DNA of 64,000 bases. It comes from Piliocolobus tephrosceles (lineage: Eukaryota; Chordata; Mammalia; Primates; Cercopithecidae). The first letter of the stretch is position 1, and each line of letters begins with the position of its first letter. The notes under the pieces were generated by a model. It had not been told where the DNA came from. It ran no database searches and worked only from the letters and a program-made list of their open reading frames with translations. The stretch is taken from the NCBI RefSeq assembly GCF_002776525.5, contig NC_045438.1, positions 154,098,814 through 154,162,813 on the forward strand. The letters are read 5' to 3'. Of the stretch, positions 35,894 to 46,830 are shown one piece after another. The position numbers were made by a program, and so were the translations under genes.

Positions 35894-35930
35894 AAGGAAG
35901 GAAGAAAGGAAGGAAGAAAGAAAGAAAGAA
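35567..35930 (+). mobile_element. AluS element with expanded GA tail
   Basis: Full-length Alu inside the MLT1 LTR. Its 3' tail is (GA)27 followed by GAAA/GGAA variants. The flanks 'aaaagaaaaaatt' and 'aaagaaaaagaatt' suggest a target-site duplication blurred by the simple repeat. Confidence 0.93.
35836..35889 (+). repeat. (GA)27 microsatellite
   Basis: 54 bp of perfect GA; highly likely to vary in length between individuals. Confidence 0.97.
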
Positions 35931-36190
35931 AAAGAATTTAGACACAGACACACACACACAGAGGAAAAACACCATGTGAAGGTTGGATTCATGCTGCCAC
36001 AAGTCAAGGAACTACCAGAAACCAGGAGGGAGGCCTGGAACACTAGATCCTTCCCTGGTGCCTTCAGAGGGAGCATGGCCCTGCCAACATCTTGATCTTG
36101 GATTTCCAGCCTCCAGAACTATAAGACCGTAAATTTCTGGTTTTTTAAGCCTCTCAATTGGTGGTACTTTGTTATGACAGCTCCTGTAAA

Positions 36191-36724
36191 CTCATAGAGT
36201 GTCCCTTCCTTGTCACCTCTGCATTGCACTCCCCACTGGATCAACACCTGGAAGCCCACCTTGTTGGAACCCTTATGTCACATAGGGGTGACAAGAAGGT
36301 CCTGCCTCTCAGCCCCAAGTTACTGGCCTTTCTGGATTTTGCACCCTGCCATTAGCACAAATATTAGCATGTTCGTAACACAGACATGTTAGGATTGCTC
36401 TAGCTCCAAGTCATAAAGCCCTCTTAAAAAAAATGAAGCCAAAAAGCGCCAAGTGGCTTAAGCACATCAGCACCTGAAGTATAAGGATTTTATCCTATAC
36501 TTTTCCTGCTGAAACACACATTGGTTTTAAAAAAAAAAAGTGAAAGGGGAGAAAGCAGCCTCAAAACTTATCTTTGTGTTCACTGAAAATGTTGGCACTG
36601 TCAGGGCAAGGTTACTCTGCCATGCTCAAGTGCATGTTCAGTTAACTAACTCGGAGAAGAAGGATCCAGATTATTTCTTTCTTCAAATGGTTGCCTCTGA
36701 TGAATTAGGAATACAGGATAAAAT
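36191..36724. other. Unassigned sequence
   Basis: No gene recognised. Confidence 0.4.
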
Positions 36725-36895
36725 AAGAAACACCAGTTTAGGAGTTGAGGACCCGGGTTCAAATTCTGACTGGATCTCTTACCAGCTGCATGATCTTAGA
36801 TAAATGACTTGTCAAGCTCTTTGAACATCATTTTTCTTATCTATGAATGAGAGGTCAAAATCCCTATCTCAGGGAGGTATAGACTTTCCCTTGCT
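36725..36895 (+). mobile_element. MIR SINE
   Basis: 'gacccgggttcaaattctga', 'cttaccagctgcatgatctt' and 'cttatctatgaatgagaggt' in MIR order. Confidence 0.8.
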
Positions 36896-37333
36896 TAGGC
36901 CTCTGATTCCTGGAAGCGGGGGAGTATTTTAGCATGAAATATCCAAGTTATGCAGTGAGAATCCATCATTATTCACATGAGGAAGGGTTGTCTTATGGAT
37001 GCTCCACCCTGAAGACAGGAAAAGACTACAGGGAGCCACCCACGGTTTCCCTTTGGGACCCGCAGTACCTGTCGTCTCCCAGGGGAGGGGTCATGTTTTG
37101 TGGAGTCTAGAGCTTAATTAACTTGGGAGGTCATTTTGAAGGAGTAGAACTCATCAATTCAAATACAAAAGGAGGTGCAGGCTTGAAAGAGGCTTGCATT
37201 AGCCACAGGCCCTGAAGCATGAGCTTCCTCAGCTGTAGAATAAACCTAAGCACGTCCCCTTTGGGATACGAGAGTAGACTCAGGACCTTGGGCAGAAGAG
37301 TGAGGAGGAAAAAGAGAGAAAGATTAAAATGAT
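36896..37333. other. Unassigned sequence
   Basis: No gene or repeat recognised. Confidence 0.4.
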
Positions 37334-37348
37334 AATAATAAGAGGATT

Positions 37349-37517
37349 AAAATTAGCCGGGTGTGGTGGTGCGCGGCCTGTAGTCCCAGCTACTCGGAGG
37401 CTGAGGCAGGAGAATGGCGTGAACCCAGGAGGTGGAGCTAGCAGTGAGCTGAGATCGCGCCACTGCACTCCAGCCTGGGTGACAAAGCGAGACTCCGTCT
37501 CAAAAAATAATAATAAT
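37349..37517 (+). mobile_element. 5'-truncated AluY-like element with perfect TSD
   Basis: Starts within the Alu at 'aaattagccgggtgtggtgg' and runs through the right arm to a poly-A tail with (AAT)n. The 15-bp 'aataataagaggatt' flanks it perfectly at 37,334-37,348 and 37,518-37,532. Confidence 0.95.
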
Positions 37518-37532
37518 AATAATAAGAGGATT

Positions 37533-38436
37533 CTAGAACTCCCATCTGAAGCTGATTCAGTATGACTGGAGTGTCAATAAATGTCTGTATTCAGGATGTA
37601 TATAAATGACTGCTACTAGATTACATTTCTTCAAAAAAATTTTTTTTCTGCTAACTGAGTAGACCTGAATGCCTGCTCAGATCTGAAAATATTCTATCTT
37701 ATTTTGTCCTAACGTGATGTTAAGGGTGGATTTCTTTTTATGAAACTCCCATGTGTAGTTGGGACCTGGCTTTAGTTCACATGTGGCTCATCCCCAGCGG
37801 TCATACTGAACCTGGGCAGGCCTACCAAAAGCCTGTGATGGGGTTCAGGACATGCTCCCTTAAAATACAGCACCTGGGCATCTGAGAAAAGCACAGAAGC
37901 AGGAAGTTCACTTCTTCCTTCTCCCTTGAAGCAAGTCATAAGACCTCATATGACAGATGCCCTCCTTACTCCCAGAGAAAAGGAAGGAAGACACAGAAAC
38001 ACCAAGAAGAATATGGACAAACAGGCCTTGCTAAGCTCCCCTCCCTCCCCCGTTTATGACCGTGACATCATACTCCATTTGTTCAATCACACTTTCATCA
38101 AACCTGAACATGAAAATACACAGGTTTCTCTGTTTGGGAGAAGTTTCCATGTCATGTAAAACTTATATTAAAGAAATGTGTATGTTTTACCCTTGTTAAT
38201 TTGTCTTGTGTTATAGGGATCTAAGCCATAAGCCTAGGATAGATGAGGAAAAGATACTTACACCTGTTCGTCTGAAGGCTGAGGGATGGTTCTTATCAGA
38301 CTGGAAGGAGCCATGCACCGAGAAGTTGATCCTGTAACAAAGCCCTGGAGGTGGGAAAGAAGGAGGAATTCAGAAATGCATTCAGCACATATTTATTGAC
38401 ATGTGCCTAAGTCCACAAGCACATATCAGAAGCCCT
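37533..38436. other. Unassigned sequence
   Basis: No gene or repeat recognised. Confidence 0.4.
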
Positions 38437-38722
38437 TGAGGCCAGTTATGTTTTAGAATTCAGAAATTTTCAGATTTTAGAAAGGCAATATGCATAAACC
38501 AAATATTATATAACATCCCTAGAGGGGTTGGAGGCAACGCTTTGCAAATCAAACACGGTATTTCCGCAGACCTGTCTAGCCAGATATATGAATATTCACA
38601 CCAAGTGGGATAAATGCAGCCTTACTTCACTTCATGTTTTGCCACCAAGGTGGTTATAAAAATTTTTGTGTTTTTAGAGGTTTGGGGATTTTAGAATTAT
38701 GGATAGGGATTGTGGACCTGGG
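38437..38722. mobile_element. MER-type DNA-transposon fossil (unnamed)
   Basis: 'aatatgcataaaccaaatat', 'gataaatgcagccttacttc' and 'gccaccaaggtggttataaa' lie in the order of a dispersed nonautonomous repeat. Flanked by 'gattttag'-type ends. Name uncertain. Confidence 0.55.
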
Positions 38723-38883
38723 CCAGGTGCTGGGCAGTGTTCTGATGCTGGGGAAATAGCACTAACAGGACCAGAGCAGAGGCCTGAGGGAGCTGGTAGG
38801 CTCTGAACGAGGGATGGTTGCCCAGTGGGGCCCTGGCAGATGCAGGTGTAATCTCCATGGGGAGAAGGGGAGATTTTTAAAGG

Positions 38884-38910
38884 GAAACAAAACAAAACAA
38901 AACAAAACAA
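38884..38910 (+). repeat. (AAAAC)n microsatellite
   Basis: Five to six AAAAC units. Confidence 0.95.
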
Positions 38911-39364
38911 CAATAGAAATGGTGTTCCATTAAAGCTCTAGTGCATAAGCTTGAATGCTTTAAAAAATATCTCCAACAGAAAATCACACGGAGAATAGAG
39001 GCTCCCTCCCCTCTTCCTGTTAACAATACGCAGCTCAGTGGCTCTGGTGACTGGAGGGCCATGGGCCTCAGCTGGAAGATGTGAGTGCCCAGCAGACTGG
39101 ATGGGCACAGCTGATGCCCACCCAACAGAAGCAGACCCCGATGGAGAGAGACCCACTCTGAGTGGTGGTTTGTGACTGTGCGTTGGGATATGGAGGAGAC
39201 AAAGGTACCCCTGGGACAGGTGGCCAGAATATTTCCTGGGGTCTATAACCTGTAGGAACCTGTAGGAACTGACATATACACATATGTCTATGCATGTGTG
39301 TTTATATATATGTATTAACTATTGGGAGGACGACTTTTCGTCTATTCACTTAGTTTGGAGTGCT
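38911..39364. other. Unassigned sequence
   Basis: No gene or named repeat recognised. Confidence 0.4.
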
Positions 39365-40035
39365 TGGGGGCCTGCAAATTAACTAGCAATAGACAAATTA
39401 GCAGAAGAAAAAAGGAAGTTTATTTACACGTGCATTGGACATCACTAATGAGTAACTCACTGAATACCCAGAGGTAAAGGCTTGAAATGCTTGGGACTTA
39501 GAAGTGTTTCAGATTTTGGATTTTTTCAGATTTTGGAATGTTTGCATATGCATAATGAGATACCTTGGGAATCTCAGGCCCTATGTCTAAACACAAAATT
39601 CATTTATGTTTTCCATGCAACTTATACCCATAGACAGATGATAACTTCACACAGTTTTAAAAAGAATTTTGCACATGAACAAAGTTTGTGTTCCGTTCGT
39701 ATATGTGTCTGGAATTTTCCACTTGTGGCATCCTGTCAGTGCTCAAAAACTTTCTGATTTTTAGTGCAGTTTGGATTTTGGATTAAGGATGCTCAATTTG
39801 TACCAATATAACAAAAAAGGGAGTAGCAGGAATTTACGGATTCGATGGGAAAATGTGTAAGGTGCTGTGAGTTTTTCTTTGTGCTAATGGGAAGGGGCAA
39901 TTTGTCCACTTCCTGGAATTTGCAGGAAACCCCCTGAAAGCAGGGTTAACAGCAGCCTGTATTTTTGAAAGACTCTTTGTTAGTCAGATAAGGAAAGTTC
40001 AGATAAGATTTTAAATATTTTCACCTCTAAACAAT
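39365..40035 (-). mobile_element. Unnamed LTR-like family, member C (split by a DNA-transposon fossil)
   Basis: Shares the opening 'gcaatagacaaattagcaga' and the antisense 'gaagtttatttacacgtg' signal with members A and B, and ends near 'ctaaacaatctttatgccaa'. The copy is interrupted at 39,478-39,805 by an inserted MER element, after which family text resumes. Confidence 0.5.
39478..39805. mobile_element. MER DNA-transposon fossil (Tigger-like)
   Basis: 'gtttcagattttggattttt', 'aatgagataccttgggaatc', 'gaattttccacttgtggcat' and 'ggattaaggatgctcaattt' follow the order of a well-known nonautonomous DNA repeat. The flanking 'ta' dinucleotides would fit a TA-duplicating (mariner/Tigger) element. 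Family name not certain. Confidence 0.65.
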
Positions 40036-40092
40036 CTTTATGCCAAAGCTGCCATCCCTTTAATACATATATGCAGCACACACATACATATG

Positions 40093-40151
40093 TAAATATA
40101 TATTATATAGGTATATCTATATGTATGATATACCTATATAATATATATTTA
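40093..40151. repeat. Perfect AT-rich inverted repeat (25-bp arms)
   Basis: Left arm 40,093-40,117 and right arm 40,127-40,151 are exact inverted complements around a 9-base loop 'tatatgtat'. Flanked by TA/CA alternation. Capable of a long cruciform or hairpin. Confidence 0.97.
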
Positions 40152-42705
40152 TACACACGTGGGATATTCTATACTTACACAGCTTATGGCGATTATTTTT
40201 AAAATCTCCCTCTGCTTTTTCTCTTGTACACCTCTGCCCCCTCCCAAGATCCTGGCTTGCCCTCCTGAGGCCTGCAGGGTCAGGACCAGATGGAGGAGAA
40301 ATGAGGAGGTTGCAAAGCAGCATGTGTAGACTGCGTGGTTTGCTGAGAGCCTTCAGGGTAGTGCTAGGCTCTTAGGTTCCCGTGAATGTAAGTGCAAATC
40401 AGTTATGCTTGGCTCAAGTTCTTGACCCTCTAAGTAGATTTCCCAGGGAGTTTCAGAAACACCAGCACAGGAGGGGTGAATTTTCCGAGAGTGCATGCTC
40501 CTGCATTAGTGGGTGTACGCAAGAGCCAGAGAAATCTGGGCTCTCACGTTCACTGGGCTCCCACTGGTTAGAAAACTCAGGGTCTAAACTCCAGTGAACG
40601 TTCTCAAAAGAATCTAAGAACCTCGCTACCTCTTCCTACATTGTGTGGCCACTGTTGACTCTCTCCCACAGCACTCCCAGAAATTGTTCTGGATTTTTTT
40701 CTAGGAAACAGCTTAGGGACATTTATCTTTCCCCTGTCCTCCTTGGGGAGAGCGTGTGTGGACCACTCCCCACCGGTTGGCATCTCAGCTCAGCCCCTTC
40801 GCCTCATTTCTGCTCTGCAGAGAGTTTCCCACAAAATTTTCCCACAAAGTTTTTTGTTAGCGTTTATCGAGGATTTCACCAGCCAAGCAAAAGCCTCAGC
40901 CTGCAGGCTGATTGGTTGGTCAGGAAAGAAAAGGTGAAGACATTTCCGATGAACGGTCCCATTTGAGAAGGGAAAAGCAGCCCTGTGGCCAAGTCCCCTG
41001 TGAGTGTTTTGGTTCGCCTAGTAGACGGCTTCTGCCAGTGTTTATCCAGCACAGGGAAGGTGCTTTGAATAGATGTCTTTGCTGACACGGAACCCTTTGC
41101 TTTGTGAATAGGGCGATTACTAAACAATGAAGCTATTACATTAGGAGCAGGAGCTGGCCGGAGCCAACAAATCTCCTCTACATTTACAGAGCTATAATTA
41201 TCCAAAGTTTTAAAACACAATGGTATCTGCTGAGAGGGAATATCTGGGAGGGAACCAAGCCATCCCAATTAAAGGAGTGATGCACAGCCCCATGGATTGG
41301 ATGACTCCACATTAATGGGGTGGCGATTTTTTTAGATGTCACTCAAGTTAACAAATGTGCTGAAAGGTTTGAGCAGAACAAATGTGCAGGGGGGAAAATC
41401 AGATCAAGAAGAGAGATCTGCTTTATAAGAACATCTACAAATTGGTTGCAGAAAGCATTCCAGGCTGCTGTTATGAACACTAATCAAGAGAAAAATGTTT
41501 CATGAGGTTTTTCCCATATGAAAATAAAAGCTTTTTCCACTTGCCATTTCATTTCAAAATAAATTCTTTTAACCTCCAGAGGACCCCGCATGACAGAGTG
41601 GGGTGGGAGGACGGCATTGCGGGGAGGTCTGAGTGGCTCGGGGTTATGGGGCTGTGCCGGCACTTAGGCTCACCATAAAGATTAGGGGAAATCAGTTGTT
41701 ATGAGAGATTGGAGACTGGATCCTATAAATAGATTTGGCCCAGATAGTAGCATTGGACTCTGCTTTGCCAGTGAAGGTTACAGTATGTGCTCCGCCATAA
41801 CCATCTGTCCTAAAATGGGTATGGGCCACATGCTTGGGGCTCCTGAGCACTTCAAGACCTACAATCTAAATCAAGGGTCTATTCCACCTGTTACGTAAGT
41901 TGAGGGCAATTCTTCCAGGTAAAAAGAAAAAACTAAAAGAATAGTTATGAGGGCAGTAACAAAACCAGACAAAAGAATCTCTCATTCATCATCTTATACC
42001 TCTGGGAATGTTTGCTCTAATGGAGTGAGAGTTCCATCGGGGGCGGGGAGGGGGGCCACCATGGGGGATTATTTCTTCAATTATGCTTCCTTCCCATCTG
42101 TTTGGGGGCACTGCAGCAGCATCACACAGGGGCTCAGCTTAGTTCTGAAGGCAGAATCCGGGAAATGATTTGGGTCATCACAGGCTATACCGCAGAGCCC
42201 ACAGTAGGCTAAATCAGGAAAGTGGGGTGCTTGCCAGGTTTTTCCCAAGCTGTCCTTTTCTGGCCTTTTGCTGATGCTCGTGCTGCAGTGGAGTCCCTCC
42301 ACTTTCAGAGCCCTGTTGGCCCCCCTTCTGATTGTTTCCCACAGAAGTACACTAAAACATGCTGTCAGAGCACTTCTAGCTTTCACTTACTCCAAGGGGA
42401 GAAAAAGTTTAAGTCTCTTTATCAACTTTCCCATAAGTACTTGCATGATGATTTCTGCAAAAGCAGTATTATAACAACATAAAAAAAATAATTAAAACAG
42501 TTACCAATTAACCCACCACCCTACTACCATTTGAGTACCCCTAAGCCCATTCGTTCACTGAGCCTTCACCTGCTTTTTCCATTCTGCTTTGTTAAATATT
42601 TGCCTATTTCTAAGTTTTACTATGGAAGATAATACCACCATCAACACGTGCACTCTTTTTAACCTTCTGTGAAAGATCTCCCCAGAAATCTGGACCGATG
42701 CACAG
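40152..42705. other. Repeat-poor single-copy interval
   Basis: 2.5 kb without any recognised transposon, the longest such clean stretch in this half of the window. Contains the candidate conserved element at 41,090-41,580. Open frames are short and inconsistent; no gene called. Confidence 0.5.
41090..41580. promoter_or_regulatory. Candidate conserved noncoding element (inference)
   Basis: Repeat-free, with SOX/homeodomain-like cores in close spacing ('ctaaacaatgaagctattac', 'gctataattatccaaagttt', 'catcccaattaaaggagtga', 'ccacattaatggggtgg') and an 'aaataaa' rich end. No coding potential. Interpretation as a regulatory element rests on motif density and the lack of repeats only. Confidence 0.25.
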
Positions 42706-43088
42706 TACTGTGAACTGAATTGTGCCAAAATTCATACAATGAAGTGTTAACCCCCTGTATTTGGAGACAGGGATGTTAGAGAGATAATTCCGGTTAAATG
42801 AGGTCAGAAGGCTGCAGCCTAAATCCTTATGACTGATGTTCTTACAAAAAGAGAAGGAGAAAGCAGAGCTCTCTCTCTTCCTCCATGTACACAGAAGAAA
42901 GGTCATTTGAAGACACAGAGAGAAGGTGGCCATCTGCAAACCAAGGAAAAGGCCTCAGGAGAAATCAAATCTGCAATGCCTTGGTCTTGGACTTAACAGC
43001 CCCCAGAACTGTGAGAAAATAAATGTCTGTTGTTTATGCCTCCCAGTCTGTGGCATTTTGTTATGGTAGCCCAAGTAGATGAATACAC
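42706..43088 (+). mobile_element. MaLR solo LTR (MLT1 type)
   Basis: 'tactgtgaactgaattgtgc', 'ggccatctgcaaaccaagga', 'gccttggtcttggacttaac', 'gagaaaataaatgtctgttg' in order. Confidence 0.88.
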
Positions 43089-44214
43089 ACAGTGTTGGGG
43101 TTGAAGGGTGAGGAAGAGAAAAGCAGCCTTTGACATTAGGAGCAGGCCTGGCCCTCACAGCTAGCCCAAGTGTTCTTCTGCTGAACACAAACAATTTCAC
43201 AGAACTCTAACATCAGACAAGGCCACTCTGAGGCCACAAAGGATCAGGACAAGAAAAAGACCACTCCACAATCATGTCTGAATCCAGACAAATGCACAAA
43301 CCAGAAAAATGACCCAAGAATCTTCCTATACTGGATAAATGAATGACTGCCACAGCTTCCTTACCCATTTTAAGCTTTAGCCTTGCTCTAGTTTTTTCAC
43401 CTTCTAGATTAGATTTATTCATAGAATTACTCTCACTTCCTGAGAGCATCCAATCCAGAACAAAGCCCCACTTCCTTAAATCTTCCCCCAAACACCTAAT
43501 ATGAGCCAAAATCCTATCACAAGTCCTTTCTAAGCTCCAACTGAGCAACTCTGTGGTTCCTTGTAAGCATTAAACCCAGCTTGGTGTGTGTATATTTCTG
43601 GTGGTCACTGGCTGAACAACGTTATCAGTGATGTGAGTGTTTTTGTGGTTTTTAATAAGCATTTAACATTGTATCAAAGAAGCTAATCAATTTTGATTGC
43701 TTTCAAAAATTCTACACAACCCAAACAACAACTTAAGTGTTAGGGTCTTTTTCAATTAAGTGGACAGTATAAACTGAATCTTGTTTCAATGTGTATGTTT
43801 TATTGTTTTGTAGGCTAATCATTTTCCCAGGTATTTAATATTTCTCCTCTACTAGTATTTCCTTTTATCTGTCACCAGTGTGATATTTAATGATGAAAAA
43901 AATAATTTTTGTCTCCTAGTAAAAATATTTCGCAAGTTTCCTGGAAGGTGAGCGAAGTATTTGAGGGGTTGTAGTATTGTAAGGGTGTTTTTCACTCCTG
44001 CTTCTGAAATGAAACTCATGGCCTGGGATTTAGGGTCCTCATAATAGAAACAGCATTGCATGTGCACACACACACAACAAAAAAGGGGGAACACTCGGCA
44101 ATTACAATCCTCATTTCTGTAACTTGTCATGTTGTCATAGCTGGTGGTTATAACCTCTTTCTTCTACTACCCATTCTGTATTTCCCTTGCCTTCAACAAG
44201 CGCCTCGGATGGTC
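43089..44214. other. Unassigned sequence, possible site of an ERVL LTR
   Basis: Lies on the 3' side (in minus-strand sense) of the ERVL pol fossil, so it could contain an unrecognised ERVL LTR, but I see no clear LTR landmarks. The minus-strand open frame of 111 codons (43,213-43,548) has no recognised family. Confidence 0.3.
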
Positions 44215-44230
44215 ACAAACCTTCATTTCT

Positions 44231-44540
44231 TTTTTTTTTTTTTTTTTTTTTTTTTTTGAGACGAAGTCTTGCTCTGTCGCCCGGGCTGGAGTGCAGTGGC
44301 CAGATCTCAGCTCACTGCAAGCTCCACCTTCCGGGTTTACACCATTCTCCTGCCTCAGCCTCCCGAGTAGCTGGGACTATAGGCTCCCGCTACCTCGCCC
44401 AGCTAGATTTTTCTATTTTTTAGTAGAGACGGGGTTCCACCGTGTTAGCCAGGATGGTCTCGATCTCCTGACCTCGTGATCCACCCGTCTCGGCCTCCCA
44501 AAGTGCTGGGATTACAGGCTTGAGCCACCGCGCCCAGCCT
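44231..44540 (-). mobile_element. AluY, Old World monkey type, perfect TSD
   Basis: Antisense full-length AluY with a 25-30 base T run. Ends 'ggcttgagccaccgcgcc'. The 16-bp 'acaaaccttcatttct' flanks it perfectly at 44,215-44,230 and 44,541-44,556. One of the youngest insertions in the window. Confidence 0.97.
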
Positions 44541-44589
44541 ACAAACCTTCATTTCTAAAGAGTCTGAGCCAACGTCCTTCCTGACTTGG

Positions 44590-44800
44590 GTTGTTACAGT
44601 TTTCCATTGGCCTTAATCATAGGGCTTGGTAATATTAAGAGGTGCCCTAAGGGATCTCCTGTAGTCCAGAAATACTCTTCCTTACCTCTGTTGTGGAGTA
44701 GTAGTCCAATTTCCCCTTGGTAGTCAGAGTCAGTGACCATAACCAGCACAGTAACTCCTTTCTTTGTCTGTTGATTTAGAGGAATGAGGAGTCCAAAGTG
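44590..44800 (-). pseudogene. ERVL dUTPase-like remnant
   Basis: On the minus strand a frame of about 70 codons is readable. It contains 'TDSDYQGEIGLLLHN', with the D-x-D-Y-x-G pattern of the trimeric dUTPase substrate-binding motif, followed by 'GDPLGHLLILP'. ERVL-type viruses carry a dUTPase downstream of integrase, which matches its position. Only part of the domain is present and no start or complete frame exists, so it is non-functional. Confidence 0.7.
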
Positions 44801-45148
44801 GTTTCATGGCAGTCTTGACTTCCAGTTCAGTGGAAGCATTGCTATGTCTCCCTGTGGAAGTATTCTTCCGTCTAGAACAAAGACCTGTGGGCCAGCAGAG
44901 CATGAAGTCATGGGAACAAAAAGCAAAATTTACTAGTGTGTAACCAGGGGTAATAGTGAGTGGTAGAACCCCATTTCAACCCCTTGATTCCTGGACCTGT
45001 GAGTTTCTGGCTACAGGAAAAACAGCATCATAGATTAAATGCTGATTCAGAGCATATAGTCTTATAGAGAACCTTGACTTAACCCTGCAAGGTAGTGACA
45101 CTTAGCTGGCACTAGACTGAGTCTTCAAAAGTCCATTTCACTGTTCTA

Positions 45149-45640
45149 TCAAGCCAGCTGCTTCAGGATGATGGGGAACATGGTAAGACCAGGGAATTCC
45201 ATGAGCATGAGCCCACTGCCACACTTCATTTGCTGTGGAGTTCTTTGGTCAAAAGTAATGCTGTGTGGAATACCATGAGGGTGGATAAGGCATTCTGTGA
45301 GTTCATGAATGGTGGTTTTGGCAGAAGCACTGCAGGCAAGGAAGGCAAATTCACATCCAGAGTAAGTGTCTATTCCACTAAGGACAAGATGCTGTCCCTT
45401 CCGTGATAGAAGTGGTCCGATGTAATCAACCTGCAAACAGGTAGCTGGTTGATCACCTGGGGAATGTTGCCATATTAGGGGCTCAGCACTGTTCTCTGAG
45501 GCTGGCAGATCAGGCACTTGGCAGTGGCCATAGCCAGGTCAGCACTGGTGAGTGGGAAGTCCATGTTGCTGGGCCAAGGCATAATCTTCATCCCTGCCAC
45601 AATGGCCGCTTTGTTCATGAACCCACTGGGCGATGACAGG
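45149..45640 (-). pseudogene. ERVL integrase remnant
   Basis: Minus-strand sequence shows the first catalytic aspartate region ('VDYIGPL'), 'GIDTYSG' and the second aspartate neighbourhood ('SITFDQRTP') in one frame (45,149-45,517). Just upstream, the N-terminal zinc-finger histidines ('HEQSGHCG') and the CxxC ('KCLIC') are readable but split by a frame change and a stop ('HQC*'). Downstream text towards the third catalytic residue is in disarray. Clearly inactive. Confidence 0.82.
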
Positions 45641-46421
45641 GATGGCTGGGGAAAGAGGCTAACTAGTATCCACAGAATCAGTCATTCTGTCCACTTGACT
45701 ATTAAAATCCTCTTCTACTGAGGTCACCTTTTGGCAAACATTCACATGGGACACAATTATGTTGCTTTTTTTTCCCATTCAGAGAGGTCTACCTACATAT
45801 CTCTTCCCCAAATTTCTTTGTCACCAATTTTCCAGTGGAGCTCTTTCTACCTCCCTGACCATCCAGGCAGACTACTGATCACAGCTCATAAGTGAGGATA
45901 AACAAATGTCAACCCATTTCTCTTTCCAAGCAAAGTGAACAACAAGGTGCACTACTCAAAGTTCTGCCCACTGGAAGGAATTGCTTTCACCACTATCTTT
46001 CAGAGATGTCCCAGAAAGGGGCGGTAGTACTGCAGCTACTTGCATGTTGTGCACAACCATCTGTAAACCAAGCCTAAGTCTTCTCTTCCTCTGTCACTGA
46101 TCATAGGAAACTCCTCATGAGACTGGGAGAGATAAGGCAGTGTAGCAGGAGTGGGAATCATGAGCATCTGCATCACTTCTTCATGTAACTCACTTGTGCC
46201 TGCAGGGCCTGCTCAGTCCCAATCAGTCGAAGTCGAATCACTTCCATTTGATGATGGAGTGCTTCTATGCACAACTGACATTATAACTTGCTGGGTAAGA
46301 AAACACCCAGTTCATGATGGGCAGCTCAGGTTGCATGGTAACACGGTAACCCACAGTTAAGCATTTAGTCTTTACTAAGGCTCAGCAGCAGGCCAAAAGC
46401 TGTTTCTCAAAAGGAGAGTAG

Positions 46422-46830
46422 TTATCTGTGGAGATTGGCAGGGCTTTGCTCCCAAATCCAAAGGCCTGCATTGCAGTTCACCCATAGATGCCTGACAAAG
46501 GCTTCAAATAGCATCCCTATGTGCCACTGACACTCTAAGCACCATTGCTTGGCCCTGCTGGATCTTATGGCCCAAGCGGCAGAAAAGTTTGTATAGCAGC
46601 CTGGCCTGTTACAGAGTCCTCTCTTGTTCTGGGACCCACTCAACATTAGCAGCTTTTTGATCACAGTAACACACCCAAATAAAGGATATGTTGCCTCCAA
46701 AATCTGAAGAAGGCCAGTAGGCATTGTGCTTCTCTTTTGGTTGTAAGAGGGGCCAGATGGAACAACTTAGCCTTTCCTTAGAAGGGATATCTCGATAAGC
46801 TTCACAACATTGGATGCCTAAAACTTTCAC
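46422..46830 (-). pseudogene. ERVL RT thumb/RNase H-side remnant
   Basis: Two partly overlapping minus-strand frames give phrases such as 'YRDIPSKERL', 'ISFIWVCYCDQKAANVEW' and 'VPEQERTL', of the RT connection/RNase H region of ERVL-type pol. The switch between frames near 46,610-46,720 shows at least one frameshift. Confidence 0.7.

Larger units (their letters stand above)
35375..36190 (+). mobile_element. MaLR solo LTR (MLT1 type), split by Alu
   Basis: The left part (from 'tgtgacaggctgaattatgt') and right part (ending after 'cagcctccagaactataaga') are continuous MLT1 text, separated by an Alu at 35,567-35,930 whose tail has become a GA microsatellite. Confidence 0.88.

Noticed and set aside
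35658..36002. Leucine/serine-rich minus-strand frames near 35.7-36.1 kb
   Set aside because: They read through the Alu and the GA microsatellite, giving repetitive SL residues; artefacts of repeats.
43213..43548. Minus-strand open frame of 111 codons
   Set aside because: No recognisable domain or family; could be chance or an unrecognised repeat. Not called.
44144..44479. Plus-strand open frame across the AluY at 44.2 kb
   Set aside because: A typical Alu-antisense frame that recurs in every antisense Alu of this window; not a gene.
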